Shown piece after piece: positions 44,586-58,551 of a DNA stretch of 64,000 bases. The position numbers and the translations under genes were made by a program. Below the pieces are notes generated by a model that searched no databases, was not told where the DNA came from, and saw only the letters and a list, made by a program, of their open reading frames with translations. The DNA is from Channallabes apus (lineage: Eukaryota; Chordata; Actinopteri; Siluriformes; Clariidae). Each line of letters starts with the position of its first letter. Positions within the stretch are counted from its first letter, which is position 1. The stretch covers positions 11,366,229 to 11,430,228 of the forward strand of contig CM060104.1 of NCBI GenBank assembly GCA_030522415.1, read 5' to 3'.

Positions 44586-47500
44586 CACAGATTCAGCAGG
44601 TATACAGAACTAACATCAGATTATCACAATTTAAAATGAAGGAACAGGTCAGACAATTATCACGAAAGAGCATGTTTTTTTTGTGAAGGACAGAGCCGTT
44701 CACGAACAAAGCGCTCACGGTCTTTAGCTGAGATAATCAGTCTGTGTCACAACAAGTAGATTAGGTCCACAGAACTGCTTAGTGCCTATTTATTTACTCA
44801 TTCCTCACTCTTAATGTGAAGCCATCAAAAACGCACAGTGAGTGACACATGAGCATGATCACCTAGACACTACATACCACCACTCCGCTCTTCAGCCTCC
44901 CACTGTCTCTGTGGTGTGTAGCTAGCAGCGCCATCCATACAATGAAGCAAAATGATAAGTGTATTTATTTTTATCCATGACACATGCACTTTATTACTGT
45001 CGTGAAGCATTTGGAATAGTATTCGTACCACCATTTGTAGTTCTCAGCCTCCATGTGGCCATCTGCTTGTGAGCGACAAGATTGATGATCATAACAACAG
45101 TGGATTCCTGTAACACAATAATCAGCAATAGTGCAGACATGCTTTGATGCTGAATTAGCATTGCAGATGTAATTCACTTGGTAAAATTTGCTCCATGCTA
45201 TGTTGCTATATAAGGATTACAGAATTGTGCCACTGTCACAGAAAGTAGTCATAATTTAATCTTTACATTTTAACAGAATTTTTCAACCTGGTGGGAAACA
45301 AAATCTTTTGTGTCATTGGACGTATTTGGTCAGAGCACAGGAGTTGACTATCACTGCATATCCATGTCTGTAGGTCTGGATTTACAACCCTTTGGCACAA
45401 TATAAGTACTATCAATGTGAGTTATGTGCCCTGAGCTCACACATTATCAAGATTCATTGATTGCTGCTTTCAGAAATACAAAACGTACACTGCTTTGGCA
45501 AACAAGACATCGTGGCACAGCGCATGGTCCTCTAAGGACAGGCCTTCAGCCGTGCTCTCCATTAGCTGGAGCACTGAGTGGAACTGATCAATGACTCTGA
45601 TCAGCGACCATGACAGGTGCGTGTGCCGACACAAGATGGGAAGGATGGTGCAAGAGACGTACCATCATCATCACTCAGCGTGCTTCCAGCAACAGCAATT
45701 TTCTTTGTTACTTTACCAGAGCAGAAAATGTTAAACATATGCATTGTCTCTTTGCTTTGTGATTACAGAATGAGTAATGGACAGATGGACATTTATAACA
45801 CTTTTAATGCTTTAACAAAACTGTGGAGAATGTTATCAGAAGTCAATTTTAATAAACACACTCTAATACCCTTGCTTGTTCCCTAAAGAAATATTGATGG
45901 ACAGCACAGGTAAAATCTCTTGAACACAAAGTTGTTAAAAAAATAATTACTCATATGTGAAATAATATTTTTGTTTTATTATATTATCATGGTGAGGAGA
46001 AGAGTGAGAGATTTTGGGAGATTTCAAAAGAAAGATAGTTTTAGACTTTCCAGTGCGGCTTAGTATATGATGGGAGCGTCAGGATTGTGAAGTCAAGAGT
46101 TACTGCATCTGTCTGTACTTGTTGCCTTTTGTGATGATTACCGGTGCATTTACAAGCTTGCCGATCAATGTCTTGTCTGCCACGTCCGTCAAAGCTAATG
46201 GTTCTAAGCGCACAAAGCCTCCATTGTAAACCCTGAAACACAGATGAGTGTTGCTCTTAGTTCACTTTATTTATTTATTTTCTTTTCTCAAGCTGAACAG
46301 AAAGAGGCAATCAATGCATGCTAGGTATCTTTAAGTTTCCACATGAAATCCTGCCCTGTTATTGGCCAAGAGGCACTACAGTGTTAAAGTTGTTAGATTG
46401 TTCATAATTGTTTGGAGAAATTGCGGTCTGTATTGAGCTGAAAAAAATTAATCATGTGAAACATTTTTGCCCATTGATTTTCATTTGTTCCTTTAGAAGA
46501 ATAAAAAAGGCTTATGTAGCCAACTGAAGATAATGTCAGGATTGAACATCTCTGTGCAAGTAACAGGCCAAAAGGAACCAGCCTTTTATTTTAATGTGCA
46601 CATGAATAGAGTGTCATTTTCAGCCTCCCTTTTGAAAGAGATAATGGCTTTTACATTATGTTGTACAAAGGGATTTGTGATTTATCCATTTTCTTAAAAC
46701 TTCTGTCCACTGCAGAGAAAAGTAATTTAAACTCAGACACACTAACAAAGTCCTATGTTCAATGTCCTGCATTAATCCTGAACTGAAAAAGGAAAAATGC
46801 TAATTTAACCGAAGTCTAAGCTAAAGCTTAACCTGAAAATTAACTGGCCTAAAATGTATATGGAGTTCAGAGAAATGTTTATGGTTGTGGTAACATTTTA
46901 TTTAGACCCAGGACTTTATTATATCATAAATTCATACTCATGCTGTAAAAGTTCCTAAGTGGCACACCTAGTGAAAACCTCTCCAATGGCATTCAGGTTC
47001 AACAACCCATACTGCTGGAACACTTTGATACACAGCACAGTGATATGCTTGTTCTAATTAGAAATGTGGTAAAAATGCTGGAGATTTTATCTGTGAAACT
47101 ATCAGCACTGGATTGGTGGCATTGGGGGAAAAAATCTGTGTTAGGCTATAAGGAGGGAAATGAAATACTGATATTTAAAAGCCCTTTGTTGTTATTTTTC
47201 CTTAGGCTAATTTGGGGATAATGGAAGCAACATAATGACTTAAGGTTGATATGAAACCATTATAATAGAAGTGTTGGAAAAAATAACATTATAGTGCACA
47301 TTATTGTTGAACAAAACTTATTCTGAGCTTTAAATATTGTCAGCTGACAACCTGATCATGCATCAGTATCCATGTAACTCCTATTCTATATTTAGCTAGC
47401 TAGCTAAAATATAGAATAAAGAACAAAACTATAACATCTGGATGTTTCGTGTGTTCCTGTCTGCAGTGTCTGTATTTTGCTCCTTAATAAGAATATTTTA

Positions 47501-49241
47501 TGCTCTTTCCTGTCAAAATGTTGCTGTCTGAACTGCGCAAACCATTTGTACAGTATGCAAATGGTGCAAATCACTCACTGTTGCCCATTATCACCAAACT
47601 TGATGTACCAAAAATCTATTATGAGTTCAATACTTTCTATATCAAAGTTCTATAGTTCTAAGTCATATTACAAATACCACAACAAAGAAAAATATACCTT
47701 TTAAGAGCTTCGTGCCAAGTTAAAGAACGGACACACAACATTCCTTTTCAGCATAAAATGCTACTACTCCATTAGACTGCTTTATTTTATTGCATTATAT
47801 AAAATGACTCTTTTACTTTGTCACTCCCATTTGCTTGCATTCTCTTCTACTCCTTCCACTCATCCTTCAAATGCCTTCATTTCTAAGTCTGTGGCCTAAG
47901 GACATTTGACATATCCTACCTGGCATATGACACATGCATACAAATTTTCTGCCACTTCTGACCCAACACCCCTGACATGGAGCAAATTGTGAATTACTAT
48001 TATAGGATTGTCAGAGTCTCATAGCGGCTCAGGAACATCACATTCTAAACTATTTTTTTCTCTCCCTGGACTCAATTATCTTTTTTTTTTTTTTTTTTGG
48101 TTCTAACAAAAATATCCTATGCACTGTACCTTTAAGATTTGACTGAATAAGTCGGAAACTCATTACAGAGTTTCTGGCAGGACCATCCAAGACTACCAAG
48201 AGGTCGATCAACTGAATCCAGCCCAGTCTCAGAGGTTTAAATATGCACATTGATGTGCCCTACTACAGAAAAAAAAATCTCCTCTGGCATCCTCTACCTA
48301 TAACTAAATGTGTGTCTGTGGACTGTACAGAGCACGGTTGTGGTTTTCTGGCAGCTCTCTCATGCTGTCCTAATGTCCTTGCAGCGTTAGCAGACAGACA
48401 GATGATTAAGTGTCTATTTACTCACCTCTGCTTTACTAGAGCAATATTGCCACTTTGCTCAGTGCTGACAGATTAGATGCCGGCTGTGGCCTCATGGCTG
48501 AGGATTCAAGGCAACTTGCTGTCTACAGGCTAGCATATGAGGGATTGTCCCAATTTTAGCGTTGATCACAGTGTTAACCTTAGTGCTGACCATTTCCAGC
48601 CAATTGAGTATGTTCAGTTATATGAGCAGCTTCAGATATTTGATGGGTTGGCTCTAAAAATGGGACAGAGATTCTAGTGGGGAGATTCTAGTTATTTCAG
48701 TATCTTTACAATCAAATATTGGGACACTCTAATGATTTTGCATCCATACTCTAAAAGTAAATGTATCTGTCTATTTTTTTTTGGTTGTTTGATAAAAATA
48801 GTATATTGGGTCAACATCATTCTAATATGTAATTTCCCAAATGGCATTGCTTTGTGATTTATACATAATGATAATGGTGCTCTGAATGACAGTCTACTAA
48901 TCAATTCATTATTTATTTTCAGAAAATGCTTTATCCTGGTTAAGGGTCATGATGGATCACGTGCCTCTGTTGCATGAAGAATTTACCCAGGATAAGACTA
49001 GGAGCGAATCATGCAAAACCTCACAGACAGTAACCCTTGAAGCAGGTTGAAAGCAAGAAATATTTTTTTGTATGTGCTTTCATGTGACTGTGAAATATTT
49101 GTGAACTTTTTGACATACAGAAATCTAAATTAGATAGTGGTCAATGTTTAAACTAAATCACAGAAGCCTTATACACACTGGAAGTAATTTGAATATATGC
49201 CACTCATCAATAGTTACACATCAAGCAAACAATGTAGAATA

Positions 49242-49543
49242 TTCACTCTCACTCAATCTCAGTACTGCTTGTCCTCTTTAGAGTAGCAGGAAGTCTGGAG
49301 CCTATCCCATGGGACACCCTGGACGAGGTGCTAATTGATTGCAGGGCACACAAGCATTTACACCCTCACTCACACACACACTACACACCTACTGTAGTAT
49401 TTGGACCTTGTGAGGAAACCACAGTACCCAGAGGAAATTCACCAATTACATAAACATGCAAACTCAATCCACAAACCTAAGGTGAGACTTGAACCATTGA
49501 TCTTGGAGGTGCAAGACCACAGTGCTAACCACTACTCCACTGT
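49242..49543 (-). mobile_element. SINE (DANA/Mermaid-like), full length but strongly diverged
   Basis: Recognisable as the complement of the family: GTCTGGAGCCTATCCCATGG, CACCCTGGACGAGGTGC, GGAGGTGCAAGACCACAGTG and CTAACCACTACTCCACTGT. Many substitutions and several indels make it much older than the copies at 24731 or 50961. Confidence 0.8.
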
Positions 49544-49553
49544 TGAAAAATAT

Positions 49554-49554
49554 C

Positions 49555-49611
<57 letters not shown>
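49554..49611. repeat. (ATT)n microsatellite
   Basis: About 19 units, beginning just past the 5' end of the old SINE. Confidence 0.95.
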
Positions 49612-49710
49612 GTTATCAGGAAGATGTTTTTATCAGTTAAACAAGTTTAAGCACTACATATGGTGAGAAAATACTATAAACACATTTTATTTTGTTGGTC
49701 CAATAGCAAT

Positions 49711-49806
49711 AATAATAAAATACAGCAATAGGTATCTACAGAAACAAAGCATTGTGCCCCTGCAATGCTTTGTTTCTTTAGATACGTATTGCCGTATTTT
49801 ATTATT
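49711..49806. repeat. 96-base near-perfect hairpin
   Basis: Arms 49711-49754 and 49763-49806 are 44 bases each and pair with only three mismatches around the loop TGCCCCTG. The size and shape suit either a tiny mariner-type MITE (like MADE1) or a microRNA-like precursor. No TA duplication is obvious at its edges. Confidence 0.85.
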
Positions 49807-50948
49807 GAATTTAAATGGATATAACTGCTGTGATAATTTATAGGAATAATGGAGGCAATCTGATTAATTGTTTTATTATTTCTCAACATTACAGCATGAA
49901 AATCTAATAAAAATTTTTGCTCATTTTCTGTTTGCCCATCATTAGGTTGCCTTAACTTAGCATTCTGTATTAATAAAATGGATATACTGTAAAGGGAGCA
50001 TGCCTGGTCCTCTGCCAACATTCTGAAGTAAGACTCAATTAACCTGAATGACCCCGCCTGTACAAACAACATAAATTAATAATGTGTTATATCTCCTCCT
50101 AATATATTTAGTGTATCACAATTTCTTGTAACTTGTTGAGAATGCATGTTTTTCCTCACTTACAACATATCATGTCAATCAATGGAAAAAGATTTATTCC
50201 AGGTCAGTTAATCTATTGATTAACTAAGCTTTGTTAAGCAAAGGAAGGCTTGTGCAAAAGAATAAATGTAAAAGGTTTAGAGCAATGAGAGTTAGTTTTA
50301 CAGACCACCAAACACAGCATGTCTTGCACTATTGTCAATGTGTATTTTGCAGTGAAAGTGGATCTTAAACTAAATTTTGCGTAGAAACTATTTTAGTTTT
50401 AAAACTTAAGCAAACACGACACTGCATAAATAAATAAAGATATGAAACTTAAAAGTGTCCAGTGACAGACGTGAGGTGCTGTCAGAGACAGGTGACCAAT
50501 TAATTTACATAGAGTGAAAAAATCATAGGACACTAAGACTTGTGTCACTTACAGCTGGTGTAAGTAAAATACTGAGTAAATAAGTGGACATATGGTAATG
50601 ACAGAAGGCAGGTCACAATATAATTACTTCATAGTTTCATATACAGTATTAATTCTATGTTAAGAACTTTTTTCCAGTTACTACTGTACATGGTCCTGAA
50701 ATTGAATGAAACAGATACTGTAGAACCTAACAATGAATACACAGACATGTAACGTAAAAAAATAACAACAATTTAATAATTTGAAGGAAATTTAAAGGTA
50801 CAGAGGCTATAGACAGACTAATTACCATATACCCTAAAACAAATCCAATAAAAGTAACAAGCTTGGTATGAGCGTTTAAATACATGCTACAGTAGGTAAA
50901 AAGATGAAAGTCAAACATAGATCTATGTCAGCTGGTTTTAGTCATTAC
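49807..50948. other. no gene recognised
   Basis: AT-rich non-coding sequence without an identified repeat. Confidence 0.5.
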
Positions 50949-50960
50949 AGTCTGCCAGTA

Positions 50961-51313
50961 GGCACGGTGGTGTAGTGGTTAGAACTGTCGCCTTGCACCT
51001 CCAGGGTCCGGGTTCGATTCCCCGGCCAGGCTCGATTCCCGTCTCTGTGTGCATGGAGTTTGCATGTTCTTCCCGTGCTTGGTGGGTTTCCTCCGGGTAC
51101 TCCGGTTTCCTCCTACAGTCCAAAGACATGCAGCTTAGGCTAATTGGCGTTCCCAAAATTGACTATAGTGTGTGAATGAGTGTGTGTGTGCTCTGCGATG
51201 GATTGGCACGCTGTCCAGGGTGTACCTTGTGCCTTGTGCCCTGAGTCTCCTGGGATAGGCTCCAGGTCCCCCGCGACCCTAAATACAGGATAAAGCGGTA
51301 TAGAAAATTAATG
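50961..51313 (+). mobile_element. SINE (DANA/Mermaid-like), full length, 12-base target duplication
   Basis: AGTCTGCCAGTA flanks it perfectly at 50949-50960 and 51314-51325. It has the head with B box GGTTCGATTCC (51011-51021), the centre, a TG-rich spacer, and the tail GGATAAAGCGGTATAGAAAA. A duplicated TGCCTTGTGCC distinguishes this copy. Confidence 0.95.
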
Positions 51314-51325
51314 AGTCTGCCAGTA

Positions 51326-51612
51326 ACTGCTGGTTTTGGTCAGTAATTTTAAGCAGAGTTTTTGGTTTTTTATTTTATGTCAATATTTAGTGAAATGTAA
51401 TAAAATGTGTATTTAAAAAATGTTGTTTGTGTAAATGAATGATGTGACTTATAAAAATCCCAATGAATGTATAATTTATTCTGAAAGAAAATCTTGATTA
51501 ATGTATACACTTATATATGTCACTTATCTGGAGGAAATTTAATTACTTTTTAAAAACTTTAGGAAATGTTTCCCACTGGAGGTCATTATTAAATATGTGT
51601 GTGGGCTTATTC

Positions 51613-51695
<83 letters not shown>

Positions 51696-54600
51696 AATCA
51701 ATAACGGTGCAGTGAAACAAAAACCGTTCTATTTTTGAAAGCTTCTTTGAAGCACAGGAGACATGATACCTGCAACATCCAGTGGAGATAATTATTGCCC
51801 ACAAGCCAAGAAATCATATAAGATGATTCAAAGGGCTTCATATCGCTTGGTGCTTGGCCGTCTTTATTTATTTGCCTTCAACATGTCTCCTAAATTAACA
51901 AACGTAACAGCTTTTCAGCAATCTTTGAAAAATTTCAAGCTCATACCAAACAAAAGTGAATATACTGTACCAACATTTTTTCCTGTTTTTCCTGTTTCTG
52001 AATCTGGATGTTGAAGCTCTGGGCAAAATTATTCAGCTGTCTCTTGCAACTCCTTAGGAGGCACAGAATCTACAGCTACCCTCAGAAAAAGAGGAATCAA
52101 ATCAAGCTGGAGTCTTCCCATAGGAGCTCAGTCTAAGCCTTTGTTTCCCCCACTAAAGACGGCTGCCATTGCTCTTCCTGTCAGAGGAGACACAAGCTCA
52201 CTCTGAAGTTTTAGGAGTTTAGCATTAGTTGAAATCCCCCGAGGAGTGTCTTTATGTCTATTATATTTTATCTGCATAAATCTTTGTATCACTAATTAAC
52301 ATGTGATTCAGGGTGCAATTCAGAACATCACTGGGTCATCATTATATGTTTATGCCAATGTTGAGGGGCCCTCTTCATTTTCTGACAATAAAATTATATT
52401 CATTGGAAAAACATGAAAAGAAAAACATCAGGAAAGAAAAACATATTTCTTGAAAGAAAAATAATCGCATTGGACGTTACGGGTTAAATTTTTACAAAAG
52501 ATTTGGTTCTTTCAGGCCCGGATACACATGGATATATAATGAAACATTTTCATATATTTGTGATTAAGACAGATAATAAATTAGGGCTGTCGCACCTCTT
52601 ACATTCATCTTTGTTAAAATATTTATGTATTTTTATTGGCATAATCAGAATAATTCATTTTGCGTCCATTATTCTTGCTTTGTTTGGAGAAAAGTGACAC
52701 TTGTGTGGACTTTTTCCATATCATTGTGTCAAGATGAGATCATCTATACAAATAGAATAGTATTCCTGTTGCAGGTTTCATGATCAGAGTTATGATGGGT
52801 TGCCATGGCTACAGAGCAGGCAGTTATTTGCAAGTTTGGCAGATAGCTAAGATAAATTCATGAGCCATGTTTTCAGGTTCGCCACTTTTTCAGATATTGG
52901 CCTTTTGAGTTTTTGTCAAGGGAACAACTTGCTCCTAAGTGATCTTTTTCTTCTGATGTTATAGATGCAGTATGAAAAAAAGAGTTGTCATAAAAATGTA
53001 GCACTGAGATAATTAGTAAATATTGAGTGAGAAAGTTGTCACCGTTTTTAGAAAGAAAAGCATCATAAATGTCAATCAAAGCATGGATTTTCCTGGACAG
53101 GAACATTTTATCTAAACTTTGCTGAGCCCTTTGACTATAATAGAATATTCTGCCATGTGAAAAGCATTCATTAGAGTAGAAATATTACAGAAAATGTATT
53201 ACATATATTAGTAAAATCTCAAAATATGAAACCATCTTAGAGTAGGGTAGTTGGATGAATAAATAGCGAAAGTAACATAATGTGATTCATTAATACATAA
53301 AATATGTTTTTCATAAAGACTATATAGTAGGTCACATGTAATAAAGCTGCATAGCTGCCAATTTACTTATGCACATTTAAAGTGCTGACTGAAAGCCTGC
53401 CAGATATACACTTTACATGCAGTAAAAAAAAATTAAGCCATAACACATCCACACTTTAATCTAGCATCTCTGCCAATCCTCCTTCATGTCATGAAACTCC
53501 CATTAAATATTGATTGCACTGCTTGTACAGTGAAACATGAGGAAATGTTTATGGTTTTTCCTGTTTCCTGTCTCATTAAACATTAACAAAAATGTCTGAA
53601 AGCCAAGAATTTAGTTCATGCCTAGAAAGTTAAGTAAACATATGCCAGCACTGAAAAGGACAAAACAAAGTTGCGTGTGAGTAAAACTGACTTTGCATAC
53701 TATAAAGGAACGGAACTGTGGATTAAGATAAGATGCTTGTTAAGCACCTTTGTGCCCAAGATGGGTTTTTGCTTCCTGCATCTGAACCTTTGCCACCTCT
53801 CTGTACCATGCCAATCCTCCTAGACTCACTTTTGAGCACCTACACTCGCAGCCAGCATCTGTCTCTCTTCTGGATCAAGCATCTCTCCACCGTCCTCATA
53901 TTGCTGCCCAATGCAGCAGCCCACGCTTCTCCAGTGGATTAGGGGGAGCCTAGGCAATGCTTCCACAGTAGACCCCAGATAAAGGAGGCAACATTTCAAC
54001 CAATGAAAATGGCTTCACAGATTTACACTGTATTTGACTTATCACTGAGGTGGAAAAAAACACTTGTGTATGGTACACTGGAGATAACGGATAGCACAAG
54101 TGCTGCCATCTTGTTGTGGCATTAAGATTTCATCATGAAGAGTTTGGATTTGAAAGCAAATCGAGAGCAGACTGTGACGCATGAGCTGGCAAGTGCCAGG
54201 AGGAAACATTAATATTAACTGGCATTTTGCAAGCAATATGAGAAGATTCAGTGCTATCGCAAACAAGAGCTGTACCTCATGTTTTTCATTTATGTAGAAA
54301 AATCCTTTTTTTTTTTTTACATTGTATGCTGATAATATTTAAAACCTAATTCTTCATATAGAAACAAATTAAAGCAGCACTGACAACATCATACTTACTA
54401 TTCATTTATGAGTGAGTTATTTAACTAAAGCTTAAGTTACAGTATTATTTCTTCTTAGAAAATGGCTACGTCCCTGTAAACAGTATTCTGCTTCACTGTC
54501 AGGCTGTTTTAAATTTATATGCACATGGGACACACTCTGACAAGAATAAATTACACATATCTGCAAGACCTTTAGCTTGCAGTTGGGAGCTAGCAGCAGC

Positions 54601-54946
54601 GCTGAGAAGCAACCTTGTGTGATGTGATCCCAACATCTTCCAGATCAGTGCACACACACAAAGCCCACAACCAGGCCCATCTTCAGCACATTTCCTTAGT
54701 CCCATCCCTCAAAGCAGAAGAAATCCATGCATGTGTGCCTGGAGTATACAAGTCAACAAAATGGGTACAATTAGAAGCAAGTATCTAGAAGGCAATAGAC
54801 AAGTATCAAATGTGGTCGGTCAAAAGTTATATATTGACATGTGTTTTTCATTTGGGATTTGGTTTTAGTAAAGTTGTTTTTCACTGTGATTTGGTTTCAG
54901 CATTGGTTACCAAGTAGGCAAACTTTAATTTGAGAAATTGCTGCAT
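51326..54946. other. upstream intergenic DNA, no gene recognised
   Basis: It contains a (TA)n tract (51620-51691). The blocks 52030-52240, 53730-53950 and 54000-54260 have more balanced composition than their surroundings. A plus-strand frame of 69 codons at 53733-53942 shows no known domain and no splice context, so it is not called a gene. Confidence 0.4.
51620..51691. repeat. (TA)n microsatellite
   Basis: About 36 uninterrupted units. Confidence 0.97.
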
Positions 54947-54958
54947 AGTTTACTCACT

Positions 54959-55306
54959 AGGTGGCATGGTGGTGTAGTAGTTAGCACTGTCGCCTTGCAC
55001 CTCCAGGGTCCGCGTTTGATTCCCGTCTCTGTGTGTATAGAGTTTGCGTGTTCTTCCCGTGCTTGGTGCGGTTTCCTTCCACAGTCCAAAGATACAGTAT
55101 GAAGGTTAGGCTAATCGGCGTTCCCAAATTGCCTGTAGTGTGTGAATGGGTTTGTTAATGTGTATGTGTGTGCACCCTGCGATGGATTGGCACCCTGTCC
55201 ATGGTGTACCCTGCGTCGTGCCTTAAGCCTCCTGGGATAGGCTCCAGCTCCCCGCGACCCTGAATACAGGATAAAGTGGTATAGAAGATGAATGAGTGAG
55301 TGAGTG
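54959..55306 (+). mobile_element. SINE (DANA/Mermaid-like), near full length, 12-base target duplication
   Basis: AGTTTACTCACT occurs at 54947-54958 and 55307-55318. The head is present (GTGTAGTAGTTAGCACTG), but the B box is changed (GCGTTTGATTCC) and the following GGCCAGGCTCGATTCC segment is missing, so this copy should transcribe poorly. The tail is (GAGT)n. Confidence 0.94.
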
Positions 55307-55318
55307 AGTTTACTCACT

Positions 55319-58300
55319 GTATATGTACATGAGATTCTTGTTATTCACCTTTCACATTTAGTCAGCACACCTCAAAGGCTAACATTCCTGTGTTACATAA
55401 CAATACCCATTTGTTATATAATAGTCATCCTTAGCCTCTAATATGACAGGTTTGTATGAAAATGTGAGGCATGACACCGATGTAGAACTGACATTCATAT
55501 TCATCTGCCCTTGCAATGTTAAGAATCTTAAAAAAACTCAGTACTCATTGATTTTTTCCAGTTTTTTTTTTTCAGAATTTATCAGAGTAATTGATCCACA
55601 TAGAGATGATACATACAGTACTGTACAGTATGTTGGTCATTATTTTAGAAAAAGAAATTGCAGTGGTAGCTTTAATCATCAATATCTTTTATTTGTTTAT
55701 ATCAAGTGTGTATCAAATCTGATATTGAGTCTAATAGACTTCCTGTAAAACATGTCCTCTGCATCGTCTTTGTCTGTGTGAAATCATGTCACAAAAATTG
55801 AATTCATTATTACTCTGGGAGAACAAACAGCATTCATGCACCTGACCCCAATTTCTGTTTTCATGTGTTCAGTTTTCAGGCTTGTTTCAAACATTAGCCA
55901 ATAAGGAGGGATATGTAGAGGTTATGAACTGTAGTGCTCTCATTACTTTCAAATCGTGAGGCATCTGCCAACTGCACCCAAGACTAATTTAGAAGCTGTT
56001 TGCTGTCAGAACACTGTGAAGCTCGCTTAAGCATTTCATAAGTAACTGCCACCATAGACATAATGATAAAGCAGAGACGAGTCATGTCCAATCAGCTTAC
56101 TGAGTTTGATTCCAGCACCACACAGAGGCTTTGCTTTCGCCACACTATTGGGGGTGTTATCTGGCTTTTACTGATATGACCGGTATTATGGAGAAAGAAA
56201 GCTGAATGTGATTTTGTAAAAAGAAGCCAATACTGATGCATATTCTCAAATGTGTTATACTCACCACGTAAGATCAGTGGTGAATGTACAGTATATGCCA
56301 TTTGAAATCTTAGCATGATCAGTTCACAATAAAATGGTAAATAATATGAATAATAAACAGTTACACTGTTTCTTTTTTATATTAAAAATTATTTTTACCT
56401 ACAGTTGCATAAAAAAAATCCATACAAATATTTTGAATGTTCACTGTAAATGTTGTGTATACAAAAGCAAAGTCTTTCTATGTTTGTACCCATTAGTAAC
56501 TCTCTTATTTACCTTAATATACAATATATACTACATTTTGCTGGTCCTTTTGTCCCCTTAGGGAAGACTAACTGCAAACCAATACAATGTTGTTCCTGAT
56601 CACCTTTATGATATATCGATTAACTTTATCTTTATCTGACACTCCATAAAACTTATATAATTGTAGATGTATTAAAATTAACTGCTACACATGAGTGGTT
56701 GTAAAAAAAAAAAAAAAACTACAAGACAGTGAAAGACCGAAAGGTAGTAAAAGATTCCAATTTGTGTTAGGTGAAAGTTGTTAATCAGAAAAGTTCTTCT
56801 AAGGATGTAGAAGGCGAAACCAATTGATATTTCAAATGGACAGTGGTGTGATAGTTGGCAAAACGTGACATTCATTACCTTGAATCCCAGACTTCAGACA
56901 GTGCAGAAGAGCTTGCTTTCCTTAAGCTTCCTCACATCATTGCTCCTATCCATCGCTGTTGAAATGTCTCCACTGAAATGGTATGAAGGGAAAAAAAGAC
57001 CAGACAGTCTCTTATTGGGTTGCCTATGTACATGTGATAATTTGAAAGAGAGATTATAAAGAACTCCTGCATGATTATTCTGGACCTGTGATTTTAATGG
57101 CAGTTTGAATAAATTTGTATGTTGAATTGCATGAGTGCCATAATTTCTATACAATGATTCCATTTGATCCCGGCACCACTGATGTTTTTGTCTCAATAAA
57201 AACTGTTTTTTTCTGGAAAAGCTTTTATCATTTTATATTTATTTGTTCTAAGATTTTATTCATAGCTCACATGACATGGATACATGTCAAATCACACTAA
57301 ATTCAATCACATTATCTTTGTTCAAATTCATGCAAATGTTTAATGTGAAAATTATTTACAGGATACAGTTGTAGGAGTTGAGGGTCAAGAGTCCAACAGT
57401 TATCTCTAGCAGTCCTGGGATTTAAGCTGACAATCTTTCGGTAAATAGCTCAGAGCTACCACTGCTCTTTTTAACAAACCTCACCATATTTTCTATTGAT
57501 CTGGAAGTCAAGCTTATTCCCAATTCATACAATAATCCTTCAGACTACTTGTTTTTGTGCCTTATTTTGACTTAGTTTTTTCTGTTGTTATCCTGAAATC
57601 TCTATGTCTGCTTTTAATCTGACGTCATGACATTTTTTTGGACATGTTTTCCATTTTTGACACATTCCCTGTTACCCTCTTGGTGACTTAATTTTCTAGT
57701 ATTCCTAATTTTCTAGAATTCTAAGCTGGTCAATGAATTACCTTTTTCATTTTCCATTTTTCATCATGTTCATTTAATAAATATTTTTTTCAACAAACTT
57801 TAGCTTTCTCAATAATGTTTCTATATCTGTTTTTCTCTATTAAGTGACAGTGTTATATTTCTTCACACAGTGGTATGTCTTGGTGGTGGTGTAGTCTTCA
57901 GAGTGTTCATCACTTCCTCTCCTCTCAGCTATTGGAGTTTCCTTTATCTTTTTCTGTACCTTATCACAAGCATCTACATCTATATATTTCTTGCTTGTAC
58001 AGTACATTATTTCCCACATGTATTATGTATGTTAATTTTTAAAGCTATATCATTTTCTTGTTGTTTTCCTGTCTCTTCTTTTGGAGACCAGCTCCTTCCT
58101 TTTATTACCCCTTGTATCTGCAGTTCATCCACTATATCTCTTTCTCCCATTTTTCCTGTGGTAATTACTCTCGTAATTAAATCTTTACTTCACCTTTATG
58201 TTCTGAGCATATTCTTCTTGCAGAATATAACAACCTACAGTACTCAAATAATTCCTTGATTATGGATTAATATTTTTTATAATTAAAAATAGATTTTTTT

Positions 58301-58551
58301 TTATTCTAATTGAAGCCAAAGTATATATTTCAATGTATCCCCATGTAAACCAGATTGGTTTTGCAGTTTGATAATAAAATATTTTTTTAGCAGATCTGCA
58401 GTATTTATTTATGATATTCACTATAAACAAATTCCCTGTCTCATTTCATTTGTCTCATATTTGGAACAGCAAGGCCAATTATTTAAGTTATTTATAATTT
58501 AGTTTTTGTTATAAGAACATGCACCTTTGAATATTGACCCCACTCATTTTT
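55319..58551. other. upstream intergenic DNA, no gene recognised
   Basis: Mostly AT-rich. 55855-56090 and 56830-57060 are less AT-rich and without simple repeats. The pyrimidine-rich plus-strand frame at 57870-58259 (129 codons, hydrophobic) looks like chance in low-complexity DNA. Confidence 0.4.

Larger units (their letters stand above)
43951..49241. other. upstream intergenic DNA, no gene recognised
   Basis: No transposon coding text and no host exon was identified. It contains two trinucleotide microsatellites, a 36-base palindrome (47381-47416) and a GC-balanced block at 46040-46240 with one unsupported minus-strand frame of 66 codons. A scrap of an old SINE-like repeat may sit at 48925-48965. 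Confidence 0.45.

Noticed and set aside
53733..53942. 69-codon frame with moderate GC as a small gene or exon
   Set aside because: No recognisable domain and no flanking splice signals that fit. Kept only as part of a gene-free stretch.
57870..58259. 129-codon hydrophobic open frame as a membrane protein gene
   Set aside because: Pyrimidine-rich low-complexity DNA yields Phe/Leu/Ser/Ile by chance. No start context, splice sites or known domain were seen.
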